DNA of 64,000 bases from Sarcophilus harrisii (Eukaryota > Chordata > Mammalia > Dasyuromorphia > Dasyuridae), in contig NC_045430.1 in NCBI RefSeq assembly GCF_902635505.1, positions 110,287,925 to 110,351,924 of the forward strand, in the 5' to 3' direction. The notes beneath the pieces are model-generated. The model did not search any database. It saw only the letters and a program-made list of their open reading frames with translations, and was not told the DNA's origin. The position numbers and the translations under genes are program-made. This document shows, in pieces, positions 11,825 to 22,790 of the stretch. Numbering within the stretch: position 1 is the stretch's first letter; each line of letters begins with the position of its first letter.

Positions 11825-12659
11825 CTGAAGGAAAACCATATTTTAATTTGGAAAGACTCAAATATGCTAAATGAAAACATCTGCATAGAAGTCAAAGATG
11901 ATTAATCCTTTGCCTTATTTTAAGGAAGGTTCTCAGACTAGCATTAAATCAGGTTTATACATTGGAAATAAAACAAAGGTCTTCTGAGGAAGAACATCAC
12001 AAAAGTTGTCCCCTGGGCTGCAGATGCCATCACCAATCTGCCATTTCCTTAGAATACCCATGATAGGTACAATAACCTTCTCTTATCCCATATCCTTTCA
12101 TTAATCTCTATGGAGCCTCCGCTGCTAGTCACTAAATCTTGTTTATTCTTCCACATTCTGCACTTTATTTTTTGGTCTTCTCTTCCACACCTAGCTCAAG
12201 ATCCCTAGCCCTGAGCACATTGCCAACACATAGTAGATACAGTAAAATAACTGTTGATTGGAACACGATGGAAGTAAAGCTTTTGGTTCCTCTGTGGTCT
12301 ATGACTACTTCACCCTCAGTGGATGATCATAAATGGTCTTCCAACTAGTGGAAGAAGTCTAGCTTCTGCCTTTTTCAGCTCACCAAAGCACAGCTACTGG
12401 CATCTTTCTTTCTTAAGCACAGTTTTTGTCTAATCTTAGATTTTCTTCCTGACATTCAAGACGTGGAAGCAATGGTGAGTACCTCTTGAGCACAGCATCT
12501 ATTCTCCACCTCCCTAATTGTATTCTAGCATATCTTGCTGGCTATATGTGAAACCTTGTTCATGCCAACCATCAGGTACTTACAAGAAAGACTAGTAGAC
12601 CTTAGCTAAGAAAAATATGAAGGGAGTCAAATGCCAGAATTATCAGGATATTGCATTTC

Positions 12660-12780
12660 AATGAATCCATGACTTGTTTTAGCCCCTCCCACGTGTCAGA
12701 CTCTGTGGTAGGCACTGGAATCACAAAGGTGAAAAAGAGATAGCTCCTGTCCTTGGAGACTCACTCTCTCTTCGATTTCA
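12660..12780 (+). mobile_element. L2/MIR-core type fragment
   Basis: The text CACGTGTCAGACTCTGTGGT, then AGGCACTGGAATCACAAAGG and CCTTGGAGACTCACTCTC follows the old L2-type 3' pattern of 'tgtgccaggcactg...ggatacaaag...ctcatggagctcac'. It lies at the edge of the extra DNA found only in the domain 3 copy of this intron. Confidence 0.5.
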
Positions 12781-13147
12781 GGGAAGACTATGAGGTCAGA
12801 GAGATCAGGACAAGTGGAGATGGCTCTGGGTGGAGGGGAGCACCTCATGGGGCAGTTAGGAGTGAAGGAGGAGATGGGGGCAGAGGGAGTATGGCTGCTA
12901 TGGGATGAGGAAAGGGGGATGGTTGGGAGCTTACTGCTGAGGGTCTCAATTTTTCTTGTAAATGTGGGACAAGGTTCTCAGCTGAGAGGGTGAGGCAGAG
13001 GGAGACGTGGAAGATTTCAGAGATGATGAAAACATTTGGCAGCGTTACTGTGAGCAGTAGGATTGATGAGGGAGGTGAAGTAGGATTGTCCAGCCCCTGT
13101 GAGAAAGCCCTCCTTTAAAAAGGAGAAGAAACAATAGTAGCTGAGAG

Positions 13148-14146
13148 TGTTGGACCCAATCGGAATGATGGCAAGATTTTCTCCCCTTTGTGTGTAGGCA
13201 CAAAGACCCTTATGGTGAGTAACAAATTTATGTTACACATAGACTGCAGGCTGAGGTGTCTGGTAAGACTGGATGGCTGGAAGGGAGTTACTGCTAAGGA
13301 CTGACAGCTCTAGGTACAGGGTTAGCTGTAGAAAGTCTGAGGGACAAATTTTGCTCAGCACTGAGTGTTCCCCACTCACTGAGGTAGAGTAGGGAGGCTG
13401 CAGAAAGCCTGAGCATCACTGGCTGCAGCCAGCTGGTAGAATCTTGGGCATGGCTCAGACTGGCAAATGGTGTTTGCACTTCTTGGAAGACCTGAGGTCT
13501 CCTACCTAGTTGCCATCATGATTTCCCAGGTTTCATCTGGGGGATATCTGATTAGAAGCACAATAAGGAGGTCTTTTCTGTGTCTGGGATGGCTGGAATG
13601 AAGTGCCTTTTACGAATCTGTTAAGAGACAAGCTACTCTGACAAACATAACAACATGGGGCTGCTTCTTCCTCTGCTCCTGAGCAATGGCCCGGATTCAA
13701 GCTTTCTGGTTCAAATTCTGAATCTCCAAGTAGAAAGCCCTGCCTCTGCTGGAGGGGTGTCCAAGTTCTTTCAAATTAAAGGGCTTAGACAAACAGCTAA
13801 GGGCTGTTTCTAGCAGGCCATGCTCTGGCTGGGTGGTGGGGTTAAAACAAGATCCTCAGCCCTAGGTAGTTGCACCCTCCCAGGCTGTAGCCTTTCTGAG
13901 GGGAGGGGCAAGAGCCGAGAGCAGGAATGGGAGCAGCAGCCCTAGTGATGGCAGGCAGGGGGGAAAGCCCCATGGCAGAGTGCCAAGGGCCAGAGAACTT
14001 GGGCAAGGAAGGGAGAAAGGGGACAGAGACCTCAAAGATGGGGGCTGGGGACAGAGAAGCAAGAGTAGGAGGAGGAACACATGGGGGATGAGACAAGTGA
14101 TGGCTAGAGACTGACAGGAGAGCTTTTCTCAGTCCTTTTATTTTCA
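13148..14146 (-). mobile_element. GC-rich LTR-like fossil
   Basis: About 1 kb of sharply higher GC than its surroundings, bounded by TGTTGGACCC and TTATTTTCA. It therefore reads TG...CA on the minus strand, ending in GGGTCCAACA after an ATAAATTTGTTACTCACC segment typical of an R/U5 region. It is absent from the matching intron of domain 5. The short open frames inside are compositional and have no recognisable product. Boundaries are provisional; no target duplication was seen. Confidence 0.45.
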
Positions 14147-14168
14147 CTTGGAGGTTTTTTTTTTTTAA

Positions 14169-14171
<3 letters not shown>

Positions 14172-14211
<40 letters not shown>

Positions 14212-14219
14212 TGTGTGTG
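14172..14219. repeat. (TG)n microsatellite
   Basis: A nearly pure TG run of 48 bp with one TA interruption, next to the edge of the GC-rich LTR-like block. Confidence 0.95.
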
Positions 14220-14465
14220 AGGTTAGGTTTTTAGAGTATTGTAGCCCTAACCTCAGTTTCCCAAAAGACTCATAGTTTTTACTGTGTGATTCTCCTTAGA
14301 ATGGTGCTTTTGGGGAATTCATATAGCAGAACTATTACTATGCTACCCTCTTTCATTTATAATAATAGTCAATACATAGTATTTTGAAGGCTGAGAAGCA
14401 CTTTCCCCATCTTTTCTCATTTAATCTTTAAGATTATTTTAAAGAGAAAAAGTTGAGCTTCATAC

Positions 14466-14751
14466 CTGTTATTGGGCATCCCTCCTTCATCACGGGAGTC
14501 CCCCACTAGAATCAATGCTCCTTGTAATTCTTCAGTACAACAATCATTCCGAGGGGTGATTGCCACAGATTGCACGATTTCTGTAGAACCCAAATCTACC
14601 ATCCACCAGGGATTCATTTCTCGATCTGTTTGAATACAAGTGCCTTTTTCAGAATCACTGAACAGAGACCCATCTACAGCTCTTTCAGGAGACCCAGAGA
14701 AATTGAAGATGCTGGACTGGAAGGCTGGTTTTCCCTCTGATAGCACTGGAG
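14466..14751 (-). CDS. Exon 7: F-type lectin domain 3, first half
   Basis: Exon A of domain 3: 286 nt, phase 1 in, phase 2 out, acceptor TTTCAG|CTCC, donor ACAG|GTATGA. It encodes PVLSEGKPAFQSSIFN, then GSPERAVDGSLFSD, TCIQTDREMNPWWMVDL and AITPRNDCCTEELQG, ending GGMPNNR. His is Gln (CIQT), RxD is intact (PRND), and the second Arg is Glu (CCTEE). It is the partner of domain 5 exon A, with which it shares ERAVDGSL and the CCTEEL run. The intron to its right in transcript order (12.6-14.4 kb) carries about 1.8 kb of extra sequence absent from the domain 5 copy. Confidence 0.93.
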
Positions 14752-15884
14752 CTGAAATGATGAGATATTTGAAGAAAATTCAATCAACCCTCAGATGTAA
14801 AATGAAGGCTCTATTATTAGAAAGAAGAGTTGTTCCTTTTACTCAGAGACAAGATAATTATGACTATCTTAAAGAAATGACATAAAATCCACTGTCCTTT
14901 CTAATGTATTTCATTTTAAATTTTATTCATAATATAATTCATTAAATATACTATACTAATATACCATCTTCTAAGAAGTTATGTGGAAAGAAAAAATCAA
15001 GACCACAATATCGTTTGCATCAAAGTCATAATTTTCTTTTCGACTTTGCTTGTGAAGTCCTGGTTTATTGGTCAAAAGCCATTTTTTTTCTTTCTTTTTT
15101 CCCTATATATACAATTTCTGAAAAAATTGACAAGATAATAGATGAGAAGTGAAAAATGATGTTAGGGTGAATTGCAAAATGATGCAGGGATTGGAAGGAT
15201 TGTCTACAAGTCATATCTACTGCCTTTCATAAGTGTTTATTAAATGTGGTTGCTAAATGCAGTCTAAATAGCATAGCAAAATGAAAAAAAAAACTTTAGA
15301 TATATTGGCCAACCGATGATACATTCTGTGAATCAGCACTTTAATTCATTCTTTTGCTAAATAGGACATGGACTCTTCTCTAGAAACTTTAAAAGACACG
15401 TGAAGCAATTAGTTTTAACAAATTATTTACATAGAATATTCCAAATGAAATTTCCAGAAAGGTTTAAAAATATTGAGAATAAAAAGATGTTTAAAAATAT
15501 CTAGTTACTAAAAATATAAATGGGTTCATGTGAGAATGGAGAGGTTCACTCAATAATTTTTACTCTTGATAATGTTTGTTAGTATAGTGATTCTCCTATT
15601 CATCTGCATCACAATTCACAGAGCACTTTCTAAAAATTGTCTTCCAAAATAGAATGTATTTGTATTTTGTGAGCAGGTTATGAATGCTGAGAGGAGTAGA
15701 AAAAGTAGAAAGAGACAATTAAGTAAGGATTGGAAATATTTTTAAAAGGAAGAATGTTTGGGGGAATGATATAAGACAATTCACTTTTCACAGAACCTCT
15801 AAGGAATTGTTGCCTCAATCATACATGATTTGAAAAAAAATGTCACAAAAATGTCACTGATTCACTAGACAAAAGTTTACTCAC

Positions 15885-16168
15885 CAAAGTTGTTCTCTGG
15901 GAGATCAAAATTATATGATGTAGCTGAAGAATTATCATTCTTGAGTGTTTCTGGGACATCACCAGAAATAGGTAACAATGGATAAAAATTATTGGAAGTT
16001 TCCAAATTACTGCTATTTGAATCCCAGGGTCTTCCAAAGATTTGCACATTACAAAATGATAAAACCTTTTCCCCTCCCGGATTGGTGATTGTCACGTATC
16101 TTCCTTTCATTCTCCCACACTTGAAAATTTGTGTCATCCCTGGACCCAAAGAAGGAATAGTTGCACAT
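15885..16168 (-). CDS. Exon 6: F-type lectin domain 2, second half
   Basis: Exon B of domain 2: 284 nt, phase 2 in, phase 1 out, acceptor CTTCAG|ATGTGC, donor TTTG|GTGAGT. It encodes CATIPSLGPGMTQIFKCGRM, then KGRYVTITNPGGEK and LSFCNVQIFGR. A long linker of about 45 residues follows with two sequons (NSS twice) and ends SYNFDLPENNFG. The same ending is found in domain 4 (SYYNFDLTENNFG), which pairs the two as duplicates. The linker is acidic, Ser/Asn-rich and without Cys, as expected for a flexible spacer between domains. Confidence 0.93.
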
Positions 16169-17815
16169 CTGAAGAAAAACCACAATTGTCATTTGCTACG
16201 AATGTTGAGACTGAATGCAGGTCACACCAGATGACAACCATAGGTGATTAATTTATTCACTTTTATTATTATAACTATGCAGCCTAATAGATCAGCTCTG
16301 TTTATTTCCTATTAATTAAAAGAGACTTTCTGCCAAAATGATCAGTCCTTGAAGATTGAAATTATCAAAAGTCTATACACATCACTTGATGAGATATGAG
16401 CATCCTTTTAAAAATCCCTTTTAGATTGATGGGGAGAGATTGTTTTCTGACTTTCACATCTCATTTTATGTTTTGCTCCTAGATAAGGTGGCTAGTCCTT
16501 CACATTTTCTCCTGAAATATTTCCCAGGTTATACTTTTTTCCCCTCCAGGAACCATTTTGGCATTGGACACTGTCAATCAAGCTTATTCAAAACTTTGTG
16601 CTAGTGTTCAAAAATCTGTTATCATTGAGAAGTTGCCTCCTGCCCACTCACTCCATTATATATATATATATGTATTTATTTATTTATCAAGCAGCATTTC
16701 TATGTGACATTGTAGCTACAAAAGAGAGTGCATCTTGGGCTGCATTAGAGGGGGCATTGTGTCCAAGACTTAGAGAGTTTAAACTCCTGCTGTACTCTTA
16801 TTGATCAACCCACACTTAAGATTATGAGCAGCTGTCATATTTTAAGACAGATATTGGTAAACTGAAGATTATTCAGAAGAAGGGCCTTGAGATAATATCA
16901 TTTGAGAGTCAGTAGAAAGAATTGGGGATTTTTGACCTGAAAGAAATTTGAGGACATTTGTTGGAAATACAAATAAATAAAAGAAATAAAAAACGAATTA
17001 GACTTGCTCTATTTGACCTTTATAAGGTAAACTCAATATTAATAGGGATATCAAACAAAGTGGCTATTTTAGACTTGTTTTTAGGAGCACTTCAACAAAT
17101 AGGTAATCTATTGAATAGGATTAAGTGGCCTTGGAAGTTAGGTATTCTTTACTCCCTGAAAGTCTTCACACAAAGGCTAAATGATTTTTCTTCTAATGAT
17201 GACTTTCTTCTAAATATTATATCTTTAACAATGATCAATATATTTACTGCTAAGCATATAGTAGGCACATGATAAATGCTTCCAATACTAAGAAATAACT
17301 AATCCAATAAGTGAACAGAAGATTAAATGAACATTTCTTGAGTATCATGCATGAATAGTTATAAACAGAAAAGGAACAGGATTAATGAAATTTTGGATGA
17401 AGAATATCCTTGGGATTAACTTTTTGGTAGCCTTACTTCTGATCCATCACCCTAAATGGGTCAGTTCAATCTTCCAGTTTCAACTTGTTTTTATTGTTTG
17501 TTTATTTTATTCAAATATATCATCTTTGGAAATTGATTTGATTCCAATATCTTTTTTAAATAAATAAAAATTCTTTTGCTTTATTGTCTCAAACATATTT
17601 ATCAGAGAGAGGAGGAAGTAGAGAAGGAGAAGACAGACTGTGGCCACCAAAAAGTGAATATGCTTAGTATTATGTTAGAATCAACTTCATGGCCTTAAAA
17701 TTTTCATTTCATTTGAATATGTGAAAATTTGCCCTCACAAATAATAAGCTTAAAAAGTGTTAAGGCAACCCATTACCATTTCACCCACTTTGAAAAGGAA
17801 GAGCAAGATCCATAC
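16169..17815. other. Intron inside domain 2
   Basis: The left and right parts match the domain 4 and domain 6 introns. An insertion of about 600 bp in the middle (16.6-17.3 kb) includes (TA)n at 16,659-16,672 and a CR1/L2-like stretch: GAAGTCTTCACACAAAGGCTAAATGATT-type text near 17,160 and GCATATAGTAGGCACATGAT near 17,255. No exon is visible. Confidence 0.5.
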
Positions 17816-18089
17816 CTGGCATTCAACTTTCCATTCTGTTCATGTGAATCTCCTACCAAAATATTAACTCCATTTATCTGTTCATGACAGCAAACTTTTC
17901 GATTGGTTATTGAAATGGAGTCTACAATTTGTGTTGAATACAAATCTGCCATCCACCAGGGATCATTCTCTTGCAATGTTTGGACACAATGGTCACTTTG
18001 AGAAGACCCATCCATAGATTTATCAGGAAATTGAGAAGGAATGAAAACACTGGACTGAGAGGTTTGTACTTTTTGTGTCTGTTCTGGAT
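17816..18089 (-). CDS. Exon 5: F-type lectin domain 2, first half
   Basis: Exon A of domain 2: 274 nt, phase 1 in, phase 2 out, acceptor CATTTCAG, donor CCAG|GTATGG. It encodes DPEQTQKVQTSQSSVFIPSQ, then SDHCVQTLQENDPWWMADL and SITNRKVCCHEQING, ending in KLNAR. The canonical sugar-binding set is the most damaged here: His is Gln, the Asp of RxD is Val (RKVCC) and the second Arg is Gln. The strand that normally reads G-x-L-I-LVG is NGVNILVG. It belongs to the same type as the A exons of domains 4 and 6 and is the oldest-looking copy of the three. Confidence 0.92.
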
Positions 18090-18689
18090 CTGAAATGAGG
18101 ATAAATGTGGGGCAGATGTTAGACGCCAGATGAAAAGAATTATGGGGTCTGATGGCAATGGCTCTGGCGTCCCTATGACCTTGGTCAAGGTCCTTTCTTC
18201 ACTATCTTCATCTTCACTTTCCTTATCTTTAAAATAAAAGAGTTGGATTGATGGCTTGTTGTTCTCTGAGGTCTTTTTAAGCTCCCCATCTCAGATCTTA
18301 TGACTTAGAATGAAGATGTATGATTAGAATGAAGAACCACTCCATGAATAAAAGATTTGTCATTTAAACCATTTACCTTCAGTCATTGTCAATATATCTT
18401 TATAATTTATTACTATCTAAAATTATAATATCCCATGTCACTGACATTATCTATTTCCAAAATATTTGTAAAATAATAGAAATTTGCTTGTTTAGCAGTT
18501 GACCTCCTATAAATCACTCCCAGAGATTCTGGATGTGCCCCAAATTTTCTGAGTTTAACTTGATAATTTATTCTGTATGTTACTGAGGAATATATTTGAA
18601 CTCTTCTTGAATATAGCCATTGTCAGTCTGTACCTCCTATTGGGATCATTAGTTCCATGTGATCCCTACTTGCTATGTAATATTCTTCA

Positions 18690-19440
18690 CTTCTTAAATC
18701 AAAATTTTCTTTCTTACCTTCCCATTCTTCCTTGTCTCCCCCATTGATACCCCAAGAAAAATCAAACCCATTACACATGCATATAGTCAATCAAAATAAA
18801 TTTCCCTATTTGCCATGTCCTAAAAAAATATTTATCTTGAATTTTGCTTCCCATACCTTTCTATCAAAAGATGGATAGCATGTTTTATCATGAGTTCTCT
18901 GGAATCTTATTCAATAATTACACTGATAAAAGTTCAGCACAGTAGTATTTCATCATATTTATATGCCATAATTTGTTTAGTCATCACCTAACTTATGGAT
19001 ACCTCTTGAGATTTCCATTCTTTACCACCTCAAAAATAGCTATAAATATTTTTTTAATATCCTAAGAATTTTCTTTGCTTGGACTAATCCTTCCTTAATT
19101 CATCCTCTTTCTATTTCCCCTTCCCCTTTCCTTTTTTGTTTCCTATTTCATTGTTGAGTGAAATATATTTCTGAACCCAGCTCTCTCTGTGTTTGTGTTT
19201 GTATATTCTTTCTTCTTTTACCAGTTCTGATGAGAGTGAAATTCAAGAATCAGATGCTCTTGTCTTCTCCTTCCTTCTTGTTTATATTGATGTCCCTTGG
19301 TGCACCTTCATTATGTGAGATGATTTTCACTAACCTTCCTTGCCCTTTTCTCCCCCCACTACTTAACAGTGTATTTCCCCCCCATCTTCATCCTAAGAAC
19401 CATGGAACCTTTTCCCCTAATTTACAGCTGAAATTTATCA
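18690..19440 (-). mobile_element. L1-like LINE fragment
   Basis: On the plus strand it reads as the antisense of the marsupial L1 3' region, with TATGCCATAATTTGTTTAG, a degenerate 'gatggacatcc..ttccaattctt' block and TATAAATATTTTTT. Further C/T-rich text with a GTGTATTTCCCCCCC run follows. The open frame in 19,158-19,547 has no recognisable product and is part of this repeat. Confidence 0.55.
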
Positions 19441-19447
19441 TAATGCT

Positions 19448-19590
19448 CTCTCCCTTATTAGAATGCAAGATCCTTGAGAAGCAGGGACTGTCTTACTTTT
19501 CTTTTTGTATTCAGTGCTTGGGACAGTGTTTTGCATGTAATGTTTAATAAATTCTTCATCCATCCATCCATCCATTTATTTATTCATTCA
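19448..19590 (+). mobile_element. L2 LINE 3' end
   Basis: The phrases AGAATGCAAGATCCTTGAGA, AGCAGGGACTGTCTTA, CAGTGCTTGGGACAGTG and AATAAATTCTTCATCCATCC follow the L2 3' consensus order and end in a (CATC)n tract. Confidence 0.8.
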
Positions 19591-20344
19591 TCACTTGATA
19601 ATTTCTCCTTTGATATTCATTCTTACTAGATATACCATCTAGCCAGATCCTGGTGACAATTACCTATAAGATTCCAGATCCTAGATCATCTCCTCACTCC
19701 TGCGCGCCCCCCCCCCCTTTATTAAGGAGCTCACAATCAAATTCCTAATTTTATACAGGGGACCTTTAATATGCATGTTGATGATGTAGGATGTTTGAAC
19801 ATCCTAACTTTCCAGTTCATTAGTCTTTTCAATTCCATCTCAGCCTCACTGTTATAGGCGGACCTTTCTTAGGCTAATATCCTGATCATATAAGTTTTGC
19901 ATGGAAATAAAATAAGATACTCGTAGGTCATTCAGTTAGTAAAAAATATCTCAGTAGAGATTTTCTTAGTTATAGAATAGAAAGAATAGTAAACAAGGAT
20001 ACTATCACATTTAACAAGTATATTTGGTCCCATTTCCTCCATGTGGAACTGTTCCTGATTTACAGGGTGGGATTTAGTGTCTGGTATCATTTGGTCATCT
20101 GAAGGCCCATAACTACATGAAACTAAGCCTTTTTATGTCCTTATGTGACCAAGAGCTTAATCAATAAGGCCAGAGGATATCATGAATCTAGGAATGTGAC
20201 CAGAATTATAAGGAAGTAAAAACCATGCCGTAGTTTGAAGTATATATCTTGGAAACAAGAAAAGTCAGGAACAACATGACAATTTCCTATAAATATTGTG
20301 ACAACAAATATGACAATATCCTATAAATATGGATCATATTGCTG

Positions 20345-20605
20345 AAAAGGCATTAGACTTGTTCTGCTCAGCTCCAGAAAAATAGAACTGAGGATCAATA
20401 AATAAAAGCAGCAGGGAGGCCTGTTTCAACTCGATACACTTCCTTGCAACAAGGCTATCTGAAAATGAAATGATGTCACTGGAGATCTTCAGTCTATGAA
20501 GGGATGGCTACTTGCCAAAATTGATCCAGAGGAAAGACCTGTGATCTAGTCTGAAGTCAAACTAGATGATTTTTGCCATTTCTTCTATCCCATTCTATGA
20601 TAATG
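20345..20605 (+). mobile_element. CR1/L3 LINE 3' end
   Basis: It starts GGCATTAGACTTGTTCTGCT and continues through CACTTCCTTGC, GGAGATCTTCAGTCTATGAA and GATGATTTTTGCCATTTCTTC to a final TTCTATGATAATG. This matches the end of mammalian CR1/L3 elements. Confidence 0.75.
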
Positions 20606-21898
20606 TGAAACCAAGATCATTGGTGTAATCCTCAAATGAACCAAAGGTATTTAGAAACATTCTACTTTTTACATTCATCTGACCATATATTAAGAAGATT
20701 TAAAAGGAGAGTGATGAATACCCAACATAAATATCATTGCCTAAAGATCAATTCCATGTTTCTTAAGTCCTTACAAAAGGGCATACTTAAAAATGCTTCA
20801 GGATTCGGTAAATTGTGAGGAAAGAAGATATGAAAGATAAAAGATTAAATTGAAAAGAAAGGGTTGTTACCTCTGCTTTTTCATAATAATTTTTTAAACA
20901 AAACTTGGAAGATAGTGTTGCTGTACTTAGAAGTATAAACACATTTTGTTTTGATAGATATGTATTTTTTGAAACAATGAGCTCAACATTCTTATGATTT
21001 GATTAATTTTCACTATATTGACTTATGAATTAAAATTGTTGAACCAATCAATGAATATATGTAGTTAACTGATTTTGTGAATACAATCTAAGACAATCTT
21101 ATAGAAAGGAGAGATTCAGATTCTTGCTAGTCATTCTTTGCCATTCACTAAACTAAATAGTAGAAAATGAAAAGATTGATGAATATATGCATATTCATAC
21201 TTCATACACATAAACACCATAAGGAACATAGTAAATATGATCACAATATATTTACTCACCTATAAATTTAATAAAAATTTGTAGGAATCAATCTTATAAA
21301 TTATAATTTATGCTTTGTCTAGTCTCCTAAAGTAAAATAAATTAAATAATGAGGTAATTATCTGGTATTTTAGTGTGTTTTTCCTTTAAGATCACCATAT
21401 ACTTGACAAAAACAAGTAGCTCAACCTGGGTGGGTTTTTGGTGGGAGTGTTTATTCATATTGTTATTCACATATTCACATATATTATTCACATATTGTTG
21501 CAGAACCCAATAGAGTCAATCATGAGACAAGTGGGATGTCTGAAACATGAGAACCTCTCACACAGTTCATTCTAAAAACACATTTAAAACTTCTAAATCA
21601 ATTCAATCAAATACAATTCAAAAATAATTTTTTATCACTTACTACATACAAAATTCTGTGCTAAGTATTGCTAAAAATGGGAGTCTGGAAACCGCTTCTT
21701 ACATTATGAATATTTTGCAGTGACTTTATTTGTTTAATTCCATTTTGTTTAATTTGGGATAGAGAAAAACCAATTTTAGGGTGCATTGAAATTCTTCTAC
21801 AATGTTCATAAACACAGCTTTATTTAACTTTTATGTTATATGGGAGAACTGTTTCTCAAAAGGCATTTCATTTACCTGAGTACAGAAAATATACTTAC

Positions 21899-22104
21899 CA
21901 GTGGGCTGGTGCTGGGTAATATTTTCCTTCATAATTAATTCATTTTTAAGCTTAGCATATGGCATTTTAACAAACACTTGTACCTCACACATTGTTAAAA
22001 TCTTTTCTGATCCTGGAACTGTGAGGGTCACAAATTGTCCTTTCATTCTTTTACACTGGAAAAATTGTTTTTTTTCTGGAGCCAAAGTACGAACCATAGC
22101 ACAT
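21899..22104 (-). CDS. Exon 4: F-type lectin domain 1, second half
   Basis: Exon B of domain 1: 206 nt, phase 2 in, phase 1 out, acceptor TCTAG|ATGT, donor CTG|GTAAGTAT. It opens with the conserved Cys (CAMVRTLAPEKK), then FFQCKRMKGQFVTLTVPGS and ILTMCEVQVFVKM. The usual GRYV is GQFV here, a further sign that domain 1 has drifted. The linker to domain 2 is short and lysine-rich and contains one sequon (NIT). The Cys triplet needed for the two C-terminal disulfides of the fold is complete. Confidence 0.9.
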
Positions 22105-22249
22105 CTAGACATAAATCATATTGTCATTCTTTATAAGACTGCTTAGGCTGTTTAAAGAAACTTAAAGTAGAAAAAAGTCATTAAATTATACATATAAAGT
22201 AATAATAATAATAATTCTACTAGGAATATGCACCAAGGATATCAAAGAG

Positions 22250-22790
22250 TGAAAAGATTCACACATATAAAACATTTTTAGCAAAAATTCTTGTAGTAGC
22301 AAAGAACTGGAAAGAATGTGGAGAATAATAGCATAGGAAATCCCTCTGTTGGAGAATAATAGCATAGGAAATCACAGATATGAAGAATTCTGAGAAATTT
22401 GGCATTTGTATGAACCAAATCACTTAATAACTGCTTGTTGCCTGAGTGATTGATGCCAAGAGAAATAAGTAGAACCAGGAAAACAATTTACATGCTGCCC
22501 ACAAAAATGTAAAAGAAAGCAATATGGAATGATATCAGAATTGATAGATGCCATGTCCAGTCATGACTTCAAAGAAGTAATAGTCTTTCTCCTTCTTTTT
22601 AGTAAAAAGGAAGTACAATATAGATGTAGAATGAGGCATACATTTTCAGATGTGGCCAATATTGACTTATTTTACTTTACCTGAACATATTGTTTATAAG
22701 GAAGGCTTTCCCTTGGGTAGAGGGCAAGGGAATTGTTGAAAGTGACAGTGATTTTTTTTTTAAAAGGGAGAATAAAACTTTCTTTAAAGA
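22250..22790 (+). mobile_element. LINE 3' tail with short internal duplication
   Basis: Degenerate LINE tail text (AGCAAAGAACTGGAAAG, AGAACCAGGAAAACAATTTA) ending with A-rich AATAAAACTT. GGAGAATAATAGCATAGGAAATC occurs twice, at 22,320 and 22,350, a direct repeat with a 30-bp period. The region lies in the intron just before exon 4. Confidence 0.5.

Larger units (their letters stand above)
1..18089 (-). repeat. Tandem two-domain duplication units of the lectin gene
   Basis: Exons 5-8 (18,089-11,592) and exons 9-12 (7,665-3,505) are two copies of a four-exon unit, and exon 13 starts a third. Introns match as well. The stretch after exon A is alike at 17.6, 6.5 and 0.2 kb (for example the 'aagaagtt/agaag' region and the CATTTATTCC..TTAAAA patch). 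The stretch before exon A is alike at 18.5, 9.8-10.4 and 2.3-2.5 kb (for example CTCTTCTTGA). The stretch between domains 3/5 halves is alike at 11.9-12.6 and 3.8-4.5 kb. Spacing of the A exons is about 10.4 kb and 7.0 kb, the difference being mostly mobile elements. Introns at 3,732-4,546, 4,833-5,975 and 14,752-15,884 hold nothing I can name. Confidence 0.85.

Noticed and set aside
13842-14147. Long Pro/Leu/Ser-rich frames on the minus strand
   Set aside because: They result from the GC-rich block being free of stops in more than one frame; no motif, signal or splice support.
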